DNA of 64,000 bases, from the NCBI GenBank assembly GCA_947476405.1, contig CANJQG010000001.1, forward strand, positions 1 through 64,000. The letters are read 5' to 3'. The notes below the pieces were generated by a model that did not search any database, was not told where the DNA came from, and saw only the letters and a program-made list of their open reading frames with translations. Position numbers and translations under genes: made by a program. Position 1 is the stretch's first letter. Every line of letters starts with the position of its first letter. This DNA is from Thiotrichales bacterium (GTDB lineage Bacteria; Pseudomonadota; Gammaproteobacteria; Francisellales; CACEW01). Of the stretch, positions 16,901 to 24,299 are shown piece by piece.

Positions 16901-17317
16901 ACTAAAGGTATCCACAATCACGGTCTTCCAAAGATTGGTGCCTAAATTCACACCCAGGAGAATAATATACAAAAAGATATACTGACCGACGCAATAACCG
17001 CCTTTCAACGGGACGATAAACAAGAGGCCAACGATTAAACGAATCGGCGTCCAGACGGCATTCCAATCTTTTCCTAAAAACTGACCATCTGCTGCGGTAT
17101 TCATGGTGCCGACAAAGAGCATGATCGCAAAAATAATCGTTCCAAAACCTAATAAAAGCGTATTAAACTGCCCAATCATCAAGGGGAAAATCGTTCCACC
17201 AGCTGTACTATGTCCAGCGGGATCGATCATATTCGGCACGATACTCCCTAATATCTGTTGCAAGATCACCACAGCTTGATCATTTGGATCGGGCATTGCT
17301 AAAGAAAGTATACTCAT
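13964..17317 (-). CDS. dotA: DotA, T4BSS polytopic inner-membrane protein
   Basis: A 1117-residue protein. Hydrophobic segments near residues 45-68 and 90-125 are followed by a very large periplasmic domain (about 130-770) and a cluster of spans near 850-1030, then a Gln/Ala/Ser-rich hydrophilic tail. The segment GTMNTAADGQFLGKDWNAVW with IRLIVGLLFIVP is the DotA/TraY signature. DotA is essential for Icm/Dot translocation. Legionella DotA carries a cleaved leader peptide; here the frame begins at about the mature N terminus and is closed upstream by a stop two codons before the ATG. An AGAGGG Shine-Dalgarno supports ATG at 17317. 23 bases after icmS, 13 before icmX. Confidence 0.93.
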   Translation of the reverse strand: MSILSLAMPDPNDQAVVILQQILGSIVPNMIDPAGHSTAGGTIFPLMIGQFNTLLLGFGTIIFAIMLFVGTMNTAADGQFLGKDWNAVWTPIRLIVGLLFIVPLKGGYCVGQYIFLYIILLGVNLGTNLWKTVIVDTFSHYTPPAVPSYIRNYALSMIEQQMVFDLLQKVVPGSGSSNIPIDIPAGTTITLGQIPPTLQTAVAGVIANDPGSNCSKLYSAPLAQTACTTQLGSFLNTGSGQALSWGDGGAIYFWLGTNGKAYPPSASPASPGDWSILANPGSTGVGAYSNGGNDWLSTPNNQISLTGDYVYNTMGAGNGTPTPVAPGQDKNARDAYQATVTKDIQAYELSTLMGSNPLSNAPPSAWAPTPGTQNYSIDSIQSDAISAVLTSIYDGKNTGTGSNAYANCSEVGGVTSCGLVESPNGEYVYNVEGMSYINGNGEVVTGNSIPVNLNNSWWDAGESYLILDAQFAANLETLSNVIQSFIQGLSPGNQQLLGYLGYNFYYAVAEFGPYANKTGGYNIFASSPTNDANNPIAHTNGVLIYPMSDSNGSYTVETGMGGQAMAVGAHHIIVPVSSTPIDVTSLFLPTQGSSIAWLKAIGPYNPAVISNGGLLPGSGVINPTTGAIATNQVLVSCMLNPYQANQSDVKKLYAALLTVPTNFQISLEVLLNSAQNTCDTSPGGLSPINLVPVLENFMIMFEDNGVMSNADDQEVLPINEAMNSIFSQLLGNGGIKTVATGNAPVGLNTIMQDVYNLGMDQSSNIYQGQFSLIQQVRSAGIEMVSACINSLQDVYTQYKTVINAMLTGVASDTNEAQQGASEASNGWIPLIGPMYAAAGASDVAEATLKMQTLTLTTMSNLGMQMMFLPMLMFVMTSLFTAGIEFALVLPFMPYMMFWGGQMAWIIGVIEAMVAAPLVMLGIAHPGGDHYMGHARPAVKLLIGVVFRPVLMVIGLTVGILLTYVLINYSAQGFHIIADNTLNTLPVQNMQLSGVMSCILLFTYCSFLMMAFTKCFSPIYSIPERVVEWIGGQAAQGGKEEAQQFSQGAQKTAGAAAQAGESSMQKGIQANDQRGQNTSQVSQKSAETNFQVAKSHSDGISGGISAGVSVAETAAEHV

Positions 17318-17340
17318 ATTCTATCCCTCTTATTATTCTA

Positions 17341-17664
17341 CTAGTTTAAATTAATCACATTGCCACTGGTCGTGACGACATATTCTTCGACAACATCATG
17401 TAACAACATGACAAATTCAAATAAAGATTGTTCAGCCATGATATTCACGCGTTCTCCGGTGAGGGTTTCGGGGTCATTGACTAAGGCAACACTCATTTTA
17501 CGGCCAAATAAAAAATCGGCAAGCAGATTGGCGCGTTTGACCAAAATCGGCAAGGCGCCATCAATGGCAAAAACACGTTCCAGCGGCAAGGTTTCGTCCC
17601 TAAAGACAAAGCTTTTGCTGTGACGCGCCGCGAGACGCACTAAGACCGTTGGAATATCAAACAT
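17341..17664 (-). CDS. icmS: IcmS-like T4BSS adaptor/chaperone
   Basis: A 107-residue soluble protein. It follows the IcmS pattern: FRDETLPLERVFAIDGALPI then LVKRANLLADFLFG and GERVNI, close to the FYLNDRFVSFDEVF / LLPAIAKRADQLCSLCLG layout of Legionella IcmS (114 residues). IcmS pairs with IcmW on the DotL C terminus to deliver effectors. The ATG overlaps the dotI stop by one base (TAATG). No icmW is recognised in the window. Its place between dotI and dotA differs from Legionella, where it follows icmT. Confidence 0.75.
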   Translation of the reverse strand: MFDIPTVLVRLAARHSKSFVFRDETLPLERVFAIDGALPILVKRANLLADFLFGRKMSVALVNDPETLTGERVNIMAEQSLFEFVMLLHDVVEEYVVTTSGNVINLN

Positions 17665-18305
17665 TATTGCACCTGCTGAATAATTTGTGAAATCCCAATC
17701 AATTGGTCATTGGTCACATTATTGACCCGCGCAACGACCAGGGTTAACAAAACATTACGTGATGTTACAGCGCTGCCTTTTTGAAAATACAAAATCAAAG
17801 GCATTTGAATCTGCCACATATAGGTCCCTTCAAATACACCCATCCCTGTCACCACCGGCACCCCATTGGGCGCTGCACTGACGATATATTGATTGCTAAT
17901 AATTTCAGCCAACTGTGAGGCAAAGGTTCCTTGAAACTGGCTCCATCCCGTGGGGGTAAAATAAGGAGACAAATTGTTCAATTGCGCACGATAATGCACA
18001 AAATCAATCTGATAAATATTGGGCACATTTTGACTCACCCAGTTCAAGACCATGGTATTATTCATCACGGGCTCCGTCGTCGGATAAACCGGAATCAACT
18101 GGCCCGTTCCATTCGTTGAAAAGAAAAACTTCTCCGGCGGCTGCTGCTTATTCATCACGACGACAACAACCAGCACGACATTCAAAATCATACTAATCAA
18201 GACCGCCCAAATCAAACGCCGAAAGCCATCCTTATAAAAATCATTCCGCAACTTCACTTGTTCCAGAACGCCCTTTTCGGTTGTTGTCGCTGCTGCCGTT
18301 ACCAT
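17664..18305 (-). CDS. icmL: DotI/IcmL, T4BSS inner-membrane protein
   Basis: A 213-residue protein with one N-terminal membrane span (about 32-52) after LRNDFYKDGFRRLIWAVL, then a periplasmic NTF2-like domain (VYPTTEPVMNNTMVLNWVSQ and so on to the C terminus). This is DotI/IcmL/TraM, part of the inner-membrane complex with DotJ. Length equals the Legionella protein (212). It follows the short paralogue DotJ by 28 bases, the same order as icmM-icmL in Legionella. Confidence 0.93.
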   Translation of the reverse strand: MVTAAATTTEKGVLEQVKLRNDFYKDGFRRLIWAVLISMILNVVLVVVVVMNKQQPPEKFFFSTNGTGQLIPVYPTTEPVMNNTMVLNWVSQNVPNIYQIDFVHYRAQLNNLSPYFTPTGWSQFQGTFASQLAEIISNQYIVSAAPNGVPVVTGMGVFEGTYMWQIQMPLILYFQKGSAVTSRNVLLTLVVARVNNVTNDQLIGISQIIQQVQ

Positions 18306-18333
18306 GTCACACTCCCTTTTTACGATTCAGCCT

Positions 18334-18558
18334 TTAACTCATTAGAGTCGGGTGCAATCGAACGAATTGCCCATTACTCGTCACCGCAGTGATATAATAA
18401 GGCACACTTGTATGCGTTCTTAAAACAAAAATATACGATACTAAACCAATATTGACAAGAAAACTCGCCATCAAAACCCAGATAATCCGCCTAAAGCTGA
18501 GTTTATAAAAGTCGTTTCTCAATCGCGCATTTTCAATTTTACTTCTTTCGGATGACAT
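18334..18558 (-). CDS. icmM: DotJ/IcmM, short paralogue of DotI
   Basis: A 74-residue protein that repeats the N-terminal module of the next gene: LRNDFYKLSFRRIIWVLMAS here against LRNDFYKDGFRRLIWAVLIS in DotI, then one membrane span and a short periplasmic tail. DotJ in Legionella (94 residues) is exactly such a truncated DotI homologue, and the two form hetero-complexes in the inner membrane. The gene is therefore a genuine small gene and not a fragment. Confidence 0.85.
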   Translation of the reverse strand: MSSERSKIENARLRNDFYKLSFRRIIWVLMASFLVNIGLVSYIFVLRTHTSVPYYITAVTSNGQFVRLHPTLMS

Positions 18559-18577
18559 CTTTGTTTTCCTTTATGTC

Positions 18578-19573
18578 TTATGCCCCAGGAATTCGTAATT
18601 CGCCAACCCCAGAAGCCCCCCCAATTGTATTAGTGAGCGTTCCGGCAGGAGGCTCTCCAGCAGCCTTGATTTTATTTGAATCAGAAGCAACGGCGGGAGG
18701 CTGCGGCGTATTGGTTTTCACTTCCATTCCTGCATTACTTAAACGATGATTGACTTCCTCCGTCACTCTAAGCGCTTCTTCAGATTTCGCTGAAACCTTA
18801 TTCCCCTTGGCATCTGTAAATTGAACAATCGTTTCTCCTGTATGTTTATCTTTTTCCAACACAATACGCAAATTAGAGTGACTTTTCCCTAAAGCAGAGC
18901 CTGGATCTGCTAATTCATTTTTTACTTTTTCCCATTCTGTATGAATCGGATCAGACTTTCTGGAACCTAGATGGTGCAATAATTTAATCAAAATCTGAGC
19001 AAGCGAAACTACTGCGCCGACCTCCTTAATATTCTTCCATTTTTCCCGATATTTTTTAAGATTTTCATCAAAGCGCTTTTTTTCTTTTTTTAAAACGCGC
19101 TCACCTTTTCCAGTATAGCGAACCTGATCATCATCTGTTGTTGCCGTTGTTGTCTTATCAAGCTTTGCCCTCTCTTTTTCACTTTTTAGACTTCCATTCC
19201 CTTCATGATAATAACTTGCATTATGAGCAAGACTTGCATTGAAACCAGCGTCTTTATCTGCTCTAAGCTGAGGCACATTCAATGCCTCCAAGGTCTGCTT
19301 GAAACTCTCATATTTCTTTTGTACTGCAGGGTCTGAAGAAGTTGAACAAGCTGCTAATGTTTTATGGACTGGGTTGCCTATAGTACCTTTGGTCAACACC
19401 TTATATGCGTCCAGCACGGCGCACATTTCTTTGCGCTTCGATTGATCATGAAAAGGCCGCTGCTCTCTAGCAATGCTATTCTCTCCTTGCGCCAAAGAAT
19501 AGCGAACAAACTCTATATTTGCCTGCATTTCTTTAATCGTATCTCGACCTCTTTCTTCCCCTGAAAAACTCAT
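18578..19573 (-). CDS. Unknown hydrophilic protein inside the Icm/Dot locus (candidate effector)
   Basis: Not recognised. A 331-residue protein with no signal peptide and no clear membrane span. It is Lys/Glu-rich, with a probable coiled coil around residues 150-185 (GERVLKKEKKRFDENLKKYR), a short hydrophobic helix (VGAVVSLAQILIKLLHHLG), and a Pro/Gly/Ala-rich C-terminal tail preceded by an acidic patch (SEEALRVTEEVNHRLS). An acidic patch near the C terminus resembles the E-block export signal of many Icm/Dot substrates. It lies between the 197-residue unknown and dotJ with 1- and 19-base gaps, so it is co-expressed with the machine. It may be a substrate, a chaperone or a cytoplasmic component. 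Confidence 0.6.
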   Translation of the reverse strand: MSFSGEERGRDTIKEMQANIEFVRYSLAQGENSIAREQRPFHDQSKRKEMCAVLDAYKVLTKGTIGNPVHKTLAACSTSSDPAVQKKYESFKQTLEALNVPQLRADKDAGFNASLAHNASYYHEGNGSLKSEKERAKLDKTTTATTDDDQVRYTGKGERVLKKEKKRFDENLKKYREKWKNIKEVGAVVSLAQILIKLLHHLGSRKSDPIHTEWEKVKNELADPGSALGKSHSNLRIVLEKDKHTGETIVQFTDAKGNKVSAKSEEALRVTEEVNHRLSNAGMEVKTNTPQPPAVASDSNKIKAAGEPPAGTLTNTIGGASGVGELRIPGA

Positions 19574-19574
19574 C

Positions 19575-20168
19575 TTAACCCCCTATCGCTCTCTCGAGTC
19601 CTTCTTCTTTAATTAATTTCGCAATTTCGGTTACATCGATGGCAGCGGCATCAGGGCCGGCCAATTGCACCATGAGTTCCGCTAAAACGGCGCTTTGATC
19701 TGCTTCGGGCAAATTGGATACATTTTGTAGACGCTCCAATTGTTCGGCGTTTAAGCCTAGCTCTTTCATAATGGTTTCCATGTCTAAATCAGCCATTTCT
19801 TCTTCTCCTAATTCGGGTTCTTCCCGCTCTAATAATCGTTCTGCATTTAAGCCTTTTTCGCTGGCATTCGGTTCCTGAAACAAATAACGGCCCTGAATCC
19901 CAGCCCGTAAGCGAAGCGGCAAAAAAAGGAGAAACTGTTGATACAGCTCGATCATTTTTTCTTCATCCGGCTGCGCACGAATCGCATCTACAATCTGTAA
20001 GGCCTCAGGTTCATACGAAAAATAACGATCCAAATAATAATCGATCACACCTAAAAGCAGCTTTTTGACGGGCTTTTGCAAGCGCGTAAAGCGAGCTACT
20101 CGATCACTGACAAATTCAAGCGCTAGATGTTCGTCATGATCTTTATATTCTTCTTGTATCACTGCCAT
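19575..20168 (-). CDS. Unknown acidic soluble protein in the Icm/Dot locus
   Basis: Not recognised. A 197-residue protein from ATG 20168, one base after the icmV stop; a GTG at 20189 would add seven residues. It has no membrane span. The N-terminal half is helical and rather basic (FTRLQKPVKKLLLGVIDYYL). The C-terminal half is strongly acidic with two EL-rich repeats (LNAERLLEREEPELGEEEM and LNAEQLERLQNVSNLPEAD). In Legionella icmW follows icmV, but no IcmW similarity is visible. Its small, acidic, soluble character and position next to dotL-icmV suggest a coupling-complex adaptor. This is inference from context. Confidence 0.6.
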   Translation of the reverse strand: MAVIQEEYKDHDEHLALEFVSDRVARFTRLQKPVKKLLLGVIDYYLDRYFSYEPEALQIVDAIRAQPDEEKMIELYQQFLLFLPLRLRAGIQGRYLFQEPNASEKGLNAERLLEREEPELGEEEMADLDMETIMKELGLNAEQLERLQNVSNLPEADQSAVLAELMVQLAGPDAAAIDVTEIAKLIKEEGLERAIGG

Positions 20169-20169
20169 C

Positions 20170-20628
20170 TCATTTCGCCTTTTTTGCACCCTGATTAAAT
20201 CGCACTTTTACTTCATCCCGAACCCATTCTTGAAACGTGCACCCCAACATTTTTCGCTTCATTTGATATAACCAAAAGTGATATCGAAACCCAAATGCCA
20301 AACATAATACTGAAAAAGATAAACTCAAAAAAACCAATTTCCAGTCGTGCTGAAACACATTTATGATGCTATATAGTATAGCAAAAAAGAATAAAAAAAT
20401 AAATAAAAAAACTATTTTTTTGAAAGACTTTTGTATCTCAATGTAACGTGCAGTATCCATGCTAAAATGGTCAGACTCAGGGATATGCTTTCTCAAATTG
20501 TAACGCATCGCCCCTTTAATAATCCCAAGATTCGCATCCAAACCCTGCTTAAGCTGATCTGCTGCCACAATTCGCAACCCTTCTTTCACAGCTTTGTTTC
20601 CTGTTTTTTTAAAAAAACCCACCGCCAC
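20170..20628 (-). CDS. icmV: IcmV-like T4BSS inner-membrane protein
   Basis: A 152-residue protein with two adjacent membrane spans (about 73-90 and 97-115), followed by FRYHFWLYQMKRKMLGCTFQ and EW. That last segment (AFRYHFW...Q.K.RKLGCT..EW) matches what I know of IcmV, and the length is the same (151 in Legionella). IcmV is required for Icm/Dot function. It lies five bases after dotL, unlike Legionella, where icmV is divergent from dotA. Confidence 0.75.
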   Translation of the reverse strand: MAVGFFKKTGNKAVKEGLRIVAADQLKQGLDANLGIIKGAMRYNLRKHIPESDHFSMDTARYIEIQKSFKKIVFLFIFLFFFAILYSIINVFQHDWKLVFLSLSFSVLCLAFGFRYHFWLYQMKRKMLGCTFQEWVRDEVKVRFNQGAKKAK

Positions 20629-20633
20629 TCTCC

Positions 20634-22922
20634 TTATACAAATAGTTTAAATTTATTCACTAAATCATCCACGCGTTTGGGCAGACAATCCGCGTAGCTT
20701 GTCTGGCGTTCAATTTCATCGATCATACTAAAGGACTCTTCCTTAGCCAGACTCTCACTCTTCCCAATCAGAATATTCAAGCGCTTGACCACTTCATACA
20801 ACTTCTCTTTGGTCAAAATAGAGGGCAGAAGGGTCGAGGTTTCAATATCAAAAAAGCGACTGGATAAGCGCTCTTCCACTTTAATAAACATAAAGATGGA
20901 TGCATTAATAGACTGATCTCCAAAATCAACTTTTTCCTCTTCCTTTTTTCCCTGAACAAATGCAATAATCGCATTCGTCAATTTTTTACGATCCTTTGCC
21001 AGGGCCTCATTACCCATAATACTGATGAGATTCACCAAAGCGCCTTCAGGCTGAACCCCTTTAAAATCAGCAAATTTGATCTGCACTTCACTGAGCGATT
21101 TAACCAAGGTTACACTTTTATCAGAAGGCCCTTTTACTTTTAAAAATTGATTAAGCTTAATTTTTTCCACTTTAGGAGGGTTTGCATAAAACATCCGCGC
21201 CCGCACAATATTGGATTTGAAGAAGATATGCCCCTCTCCCTCTCGCTGATCTTTTAAATCCAGCAAGTCAATCCGATTACGCTTGTCGAGCGAAGCTTCC
21301 ATCGTATCTTTATAATGCAGAGCACCGCCCCCACCTGAACGTGAAAAGTTGCGCGCCACTGAAATATAAGATTCTCCTGCTGTTTTTTGGAAAAAGTCCC
21401 AGGTTTCAAGCGGATCTTCTAATTTCATACAAATCTTAATATTGGTATTCGCACAAATCGATGCCGCCTCTTCCTTCCCACCTTTTTGAAAAGCAGGCAA
21501 ATCCTGACCTGCAAAGACGACCGAAAATCCAAGAGACCGCGCCTGAGCGGGTACGACTGCAAAGCCTTTTACCGCATAATATCCATACTCATCGAGGATA
21601 CATAAAAAAGGCGTTTTTGAATTGGTTGGCTTCCGCTCAATCACATCCCGATAATCGCCTTCAACCTGGCTTCCCAAGCCCCCTGCCAACATGGCTTTCA
21701 GGGATGCAATAATCAATTTACCCAAATTCGATAATTCATCAGGCGATTTTTCCAAGGCGGGCAAAAGCACCACTAAAATACGCCGATTCAAAACCACGTC
21801 ATGAAAATCCACTTCCGCCAGATTAGTCCGCACAATATGCGCATAAACGTCCGCAAGCGATCCGAAAATCTTGGTCAACTGCATGGTGATATAACCATGC
21901 TGCTCAAATACTTTACCGCTTTGCTTGCCCTTTTCACTCTTTTGATAGCCTGGCAAAGTGGCCAAATAATTTTCTAAAGGATCCCGTACTTCAAAAGGGA
22001 GAGTCTCAGGCATAATCGTGATGTTGTTATTTTGATCAATGACTTTGCGGTCATAAAGAAGCTCTTCGACTGCATCCAAGGTAAAGTAACGACGAATCAA
22101 GCCTGCCTCAAGCAGTAAATATCCGCGATCACGCATCCAGACCAGGGGCCGCATCAAGGCTGATACGAAAGAAATCGCACGCCCTTTCCACATATCCCCA
22201 TCACCGCCACTCGGGCCGCCGCCTGAATCCATCAAACTCACCACCAATTCCGTCAACATACTGGACGAACCTGCTGCGAAGGGATTCATGGTATTCGATA
22301 AAACCGTAGACTGCGGCCCAATAATATCCGCCGCGCCCGTCATAAAATTAATCAGAAGCAAATCATCTTCTCGCCCCATCGATCGAACCATGGAAAAAAC
22401 TTTTGCAAAAAGAGAGTTATCCCCCTTTCCATCCACATAAATAAACCCGCTTCCCTGCGCTAAAGCATTAAAAGCAATGGATAAAAGCGCTTCTGTTTTA
22501 CCCGAACCAGTCGATCCAAAAATAAGCACATGCGTCCGCATATCACTATTACTAAACCACAATTGCTCTTTGCTGACATCATCATTTCCAAAATAATAAA
22601 TGCCCGCTGCAGGCCCTGGATTTTTAGACCCGGGCAAAGGATCATTTCGATCCAATAGATTAGAATACGCCGGCATTTTGTAAGGCAATTCGACAAAAGT
22701 AAAGGTGCTATACCAAAAAACGATCAAGGCTAAAACAAAAAACAAATCCGTCAACATCGGCATAAAGAACATGCAAAGCGCCATCACCCCAATAAAGCCA
22801 ATGGCCCCATAGCGCCCCTTGATTAAATCGCGAGCCTGAATCCAAAACGGACGCAGATCACGCACTGCATCTTTTGTTTTAAACTCTTGACTTTTGAGGA
22901 CCCCACGATATGTCTTAGCCAT
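20634..22922 (-). CDS. icmO: DotL/IcmO, type IV coupling protein ATPase
   Basis: A 762-residue coupling protein that recruits effectors to the channel. Two N-terminal membrane spans (about 40-72) precede the P-loop GSTGSGKT (136-143); the Walker B is in PFLCILDEYGYYAV (about 445). The C-terminal 150 residues correspond to the adaptor-binding tail used by DotN, IcmS-IcmW and LvgA in Legionella (DotL 783 residues). The ATG overlaps the icmT stop by one base (TGATG). DotM/IcmP, its usual neighbour, is absent from the window. Assignment is secure. Confidence 0.95.
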   Translation of the reverse strand: MAKTYRGVLKSQEFKTKDAVRDLRPFWIQARDLIKGRYGAIGFIGVMALCMFFMPMLTDLFFVLALIVFWYSTFTFVELPYKMPAYSNLLDRNDPLPGSKNPGPAAGIYYFGNDDVSKEQLWFSNSDMRTHVLIFGSTGSGKTEALLSIAFNALAQGSGFIYVDGKGDNSLFAKVFSMVRSMGREDDLLLINFMTGAADIIGPQSTVLSNTMNPFAAGSSSMLTELVVSLMDSGGGPSGGDGDMWKGRAISFVSALMRPLVWMRDRGYLLLEAGLIRRYFTLDAVEELLYDRKVIDQNNNITIMPETLPFEVRDPLENYLATLPGYQKSEKGKQSGKVFEQHGYITMQLTKIFGSLADVYAHIVRTNLAEVDFHDVVLNRRILVVLLPALEKSPDELSNLGKLIIASLKAMLAGGLGSQVEGDYRDVIERKPTNSKTPFLCILDEYGYYAVKGFAVVPAQARSLGFSVVFAGQDLPAFQKGGKEEAASICANTNIKICMKLEDPLETWDFFQKTAGESYISVARNFSRSGGGGALHYKDTMEASLDKRNRIDLLDLKDQREGEGHIFFKSNIVRARMFYANPPKVEKIKLNQFLKVKGPSDKSVTLVKSLSEVQIKFADFKGVQPEGALVNLISIMGNEALAKDRKKLTNAIIAFVQGKKEEEKVDFGDQSINASIFMFIKVEERLSSRFFDIETSTLLPSILTKEKLYEVVKRLNILIGKSESLAKEESFSMIDEIERQTSYADCLPKRVDDLVNKFKLFV

Positions 22923-23173
22923 CAGCGCCGCCTTATAATAATTTTACGCGAACCCCCTAACGCCGTCCGAAGCAATCGAAGGCAGGCCACTAAAGAAACA
23001 TGATAATAATTAAGAACCATTAAAAAAAGGACAAAAACAACGGCTGCCCCTACCGTATAGCGTGTTGCATGAAGGAGGCACAGAAGCACTAAAAAAGAAG
23101 CCCGCGCATCCACTTTATACATCAAGGGAGTCAATGCCGAATCACGCCAATGCGCATAAATATCGTTAGCCAT
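22922..23173 (-). CDS. icmT: IcmT, small T4BSS membrane protein
   Basis: An 83-residue protein with the HWRDSALTP motif near the N terminus that marks IcmT/TraK, then VDARASF and two hydrophobic stretches (26-38 and 42-56), ending in a basic tail. Legionella IcmT has 86 residues and is needed for pore formation and egress. It starts eight bases inside the dotB end. In Legionella icmT heads a separate operon with icmS; here it is fused to the dotDCB row. Confidence 0.92.
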   Translation of the reverse strand: MANDIYAHWRDSALTPLMYKVDARASFLVLLCLLHATRYTVGAAVVFVLFLMVLNYYHVSLVACLRLLRTALGGSRKIIIRRR

Positions 23174-24299
23174 GTTTTTGCTCCATTAAGAAAAATCGTT
23201 GATAGGCTTCTTCGGTCAGCAGCCCTTCTTTATATTTTTTTTCTACATCTCTCATAATCGGCTGACCATACTTTGGCAATAAACTGCGAATCGTCCCCAC
23301 TAATGCATCCAAACCACTTTTTAATAATGCATCTCGCACTTCATTGGTAAAAACGAGATACTCTCGCACAGCGGTTCTTTTTCCATCAGGGCGGGGCAAT
23401 AAAGCTTGCCAAATCACCACTTTGATGGTTTCAAGCAAATCAAAAAGGCAACTATCTCGCGCCTCATAGGGAAAAATCATAATCATCCTGCGCAAAGTAT
23501 CCGCAACACCATTACTATGCACGGTGGTATAAACAGGATGCCCTGTCAACGCAGCTTCGATGACGGCCTCAATGGTTTCCTGATCACGCGCTTCACCAAC
23601 CAAAATCAATCCTGGTTTACGACGCAAGGCATTTCGCACTCCCGCTGCAAAACTGGCTAAATTTCGCGGAATCTCAACCTGTGAGACTAAACTCGTCGGC
23701 ATTTTCACCCGGTTATAAACATATTCAATCGGCGCTTCATAGGTCAATACTTTCATGTTCGCATCCTCTTGCATACAGATATCTGCCACGACGGAAGCTA
23801 ACAAAGTACTTTTACCAGAACCCGTCGCGCCACTCACGACAATAATCCCCTGAGGCACTTTTAAATAAGGCAATAACTCCGCCTCAACACCCAGTGTTTC
23901 AAGAAGCGGAGGCTGACTTGAAATCACCCGAAGCGTCATCTGCATTCCTTGATACCCATCAAAATAGCAGGCCGTGATGTTGACCCGAAAACGGTATTCA
24001 ACATCACGATCTACTTTCAGTCGATAATGCGTATCAATATCATTCCCCGAAAAAATCATCGCAGTGGCATTGGCGCCATAAACATGCTTAATAATATCGG
24101 ATAATTCTTGTAACGAAAGCACTCTTTGAGTCGTTCGGCATTGACGCCCATGAATTTCCGCAAAAACCACTTCACCGGTCTGAAAAGTAATATCTGAAGC
24201 TTTATTTTCACAACAGAACAAAAGCAGACGATCAAATTGCTGTGCAACAAAATAGTTGGGTTCATTTGGAAATTGAAGCGGGCCCATTTCCACCCCCAT
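23166..24299 (-). CDS. dotB: DotB, T4BSS hexameric ATPase
   Basis: A 377-residue PilT/VirB11-type ATPase, the same length as Legionella DotB (377). Walker A GATGSGKS (157-164), Walker B LILVGEARD (231-239), His box TGHPVYTTVHSNG (252-264). The N-terminal DITFQTGE segment is the typical PAS-like start. It powers substrate transfer and docks onto DotO. ATG at 24299 has an AGGAG Shine-Dalgarno; ATG at 24287 is possible. It overlaps dotC by 38 bases. Confidence 0.97.
   Translation of the reverse strand: MGVEMGPLQFPNEPNYFVAQQFDRLLLFCCENKASDITFQTGEVVFAEIHGRQCRTTQRVLSLQELSDIIKHVYGANATAMIFSGNDIDTHYRLKVDRDVEYRFRVNITACYFDGYQGMQMTLRVISSQPPLLETLGVEAELLPYLKVPQGIIVVSGATGSGKSTLLASVVADICMQEDANMKVLTYEAPIEYVYNRVKMPTSLVSQVEIPRNLASFAAGVRNALRRKPGLILVGEARDQETIEAVIEAALTGHPVYTTVHSNGVADTLRRMIMIFPYEARDSCLFDLLETIKVVIWQALLPRPDGKRTAVREYLVFTNEVRDALLKSGLDALVGTIRSLLPKYGQPIMRDVEKKYKEGLLTEEAYQRFFLMEQKHG

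Noticed and set aside
18334..18558. dotJ as a broken copy of dotI
   Set aside because: A short DotI paralogue upstream of DotI is the normal DotJ/IcmM arrangement.
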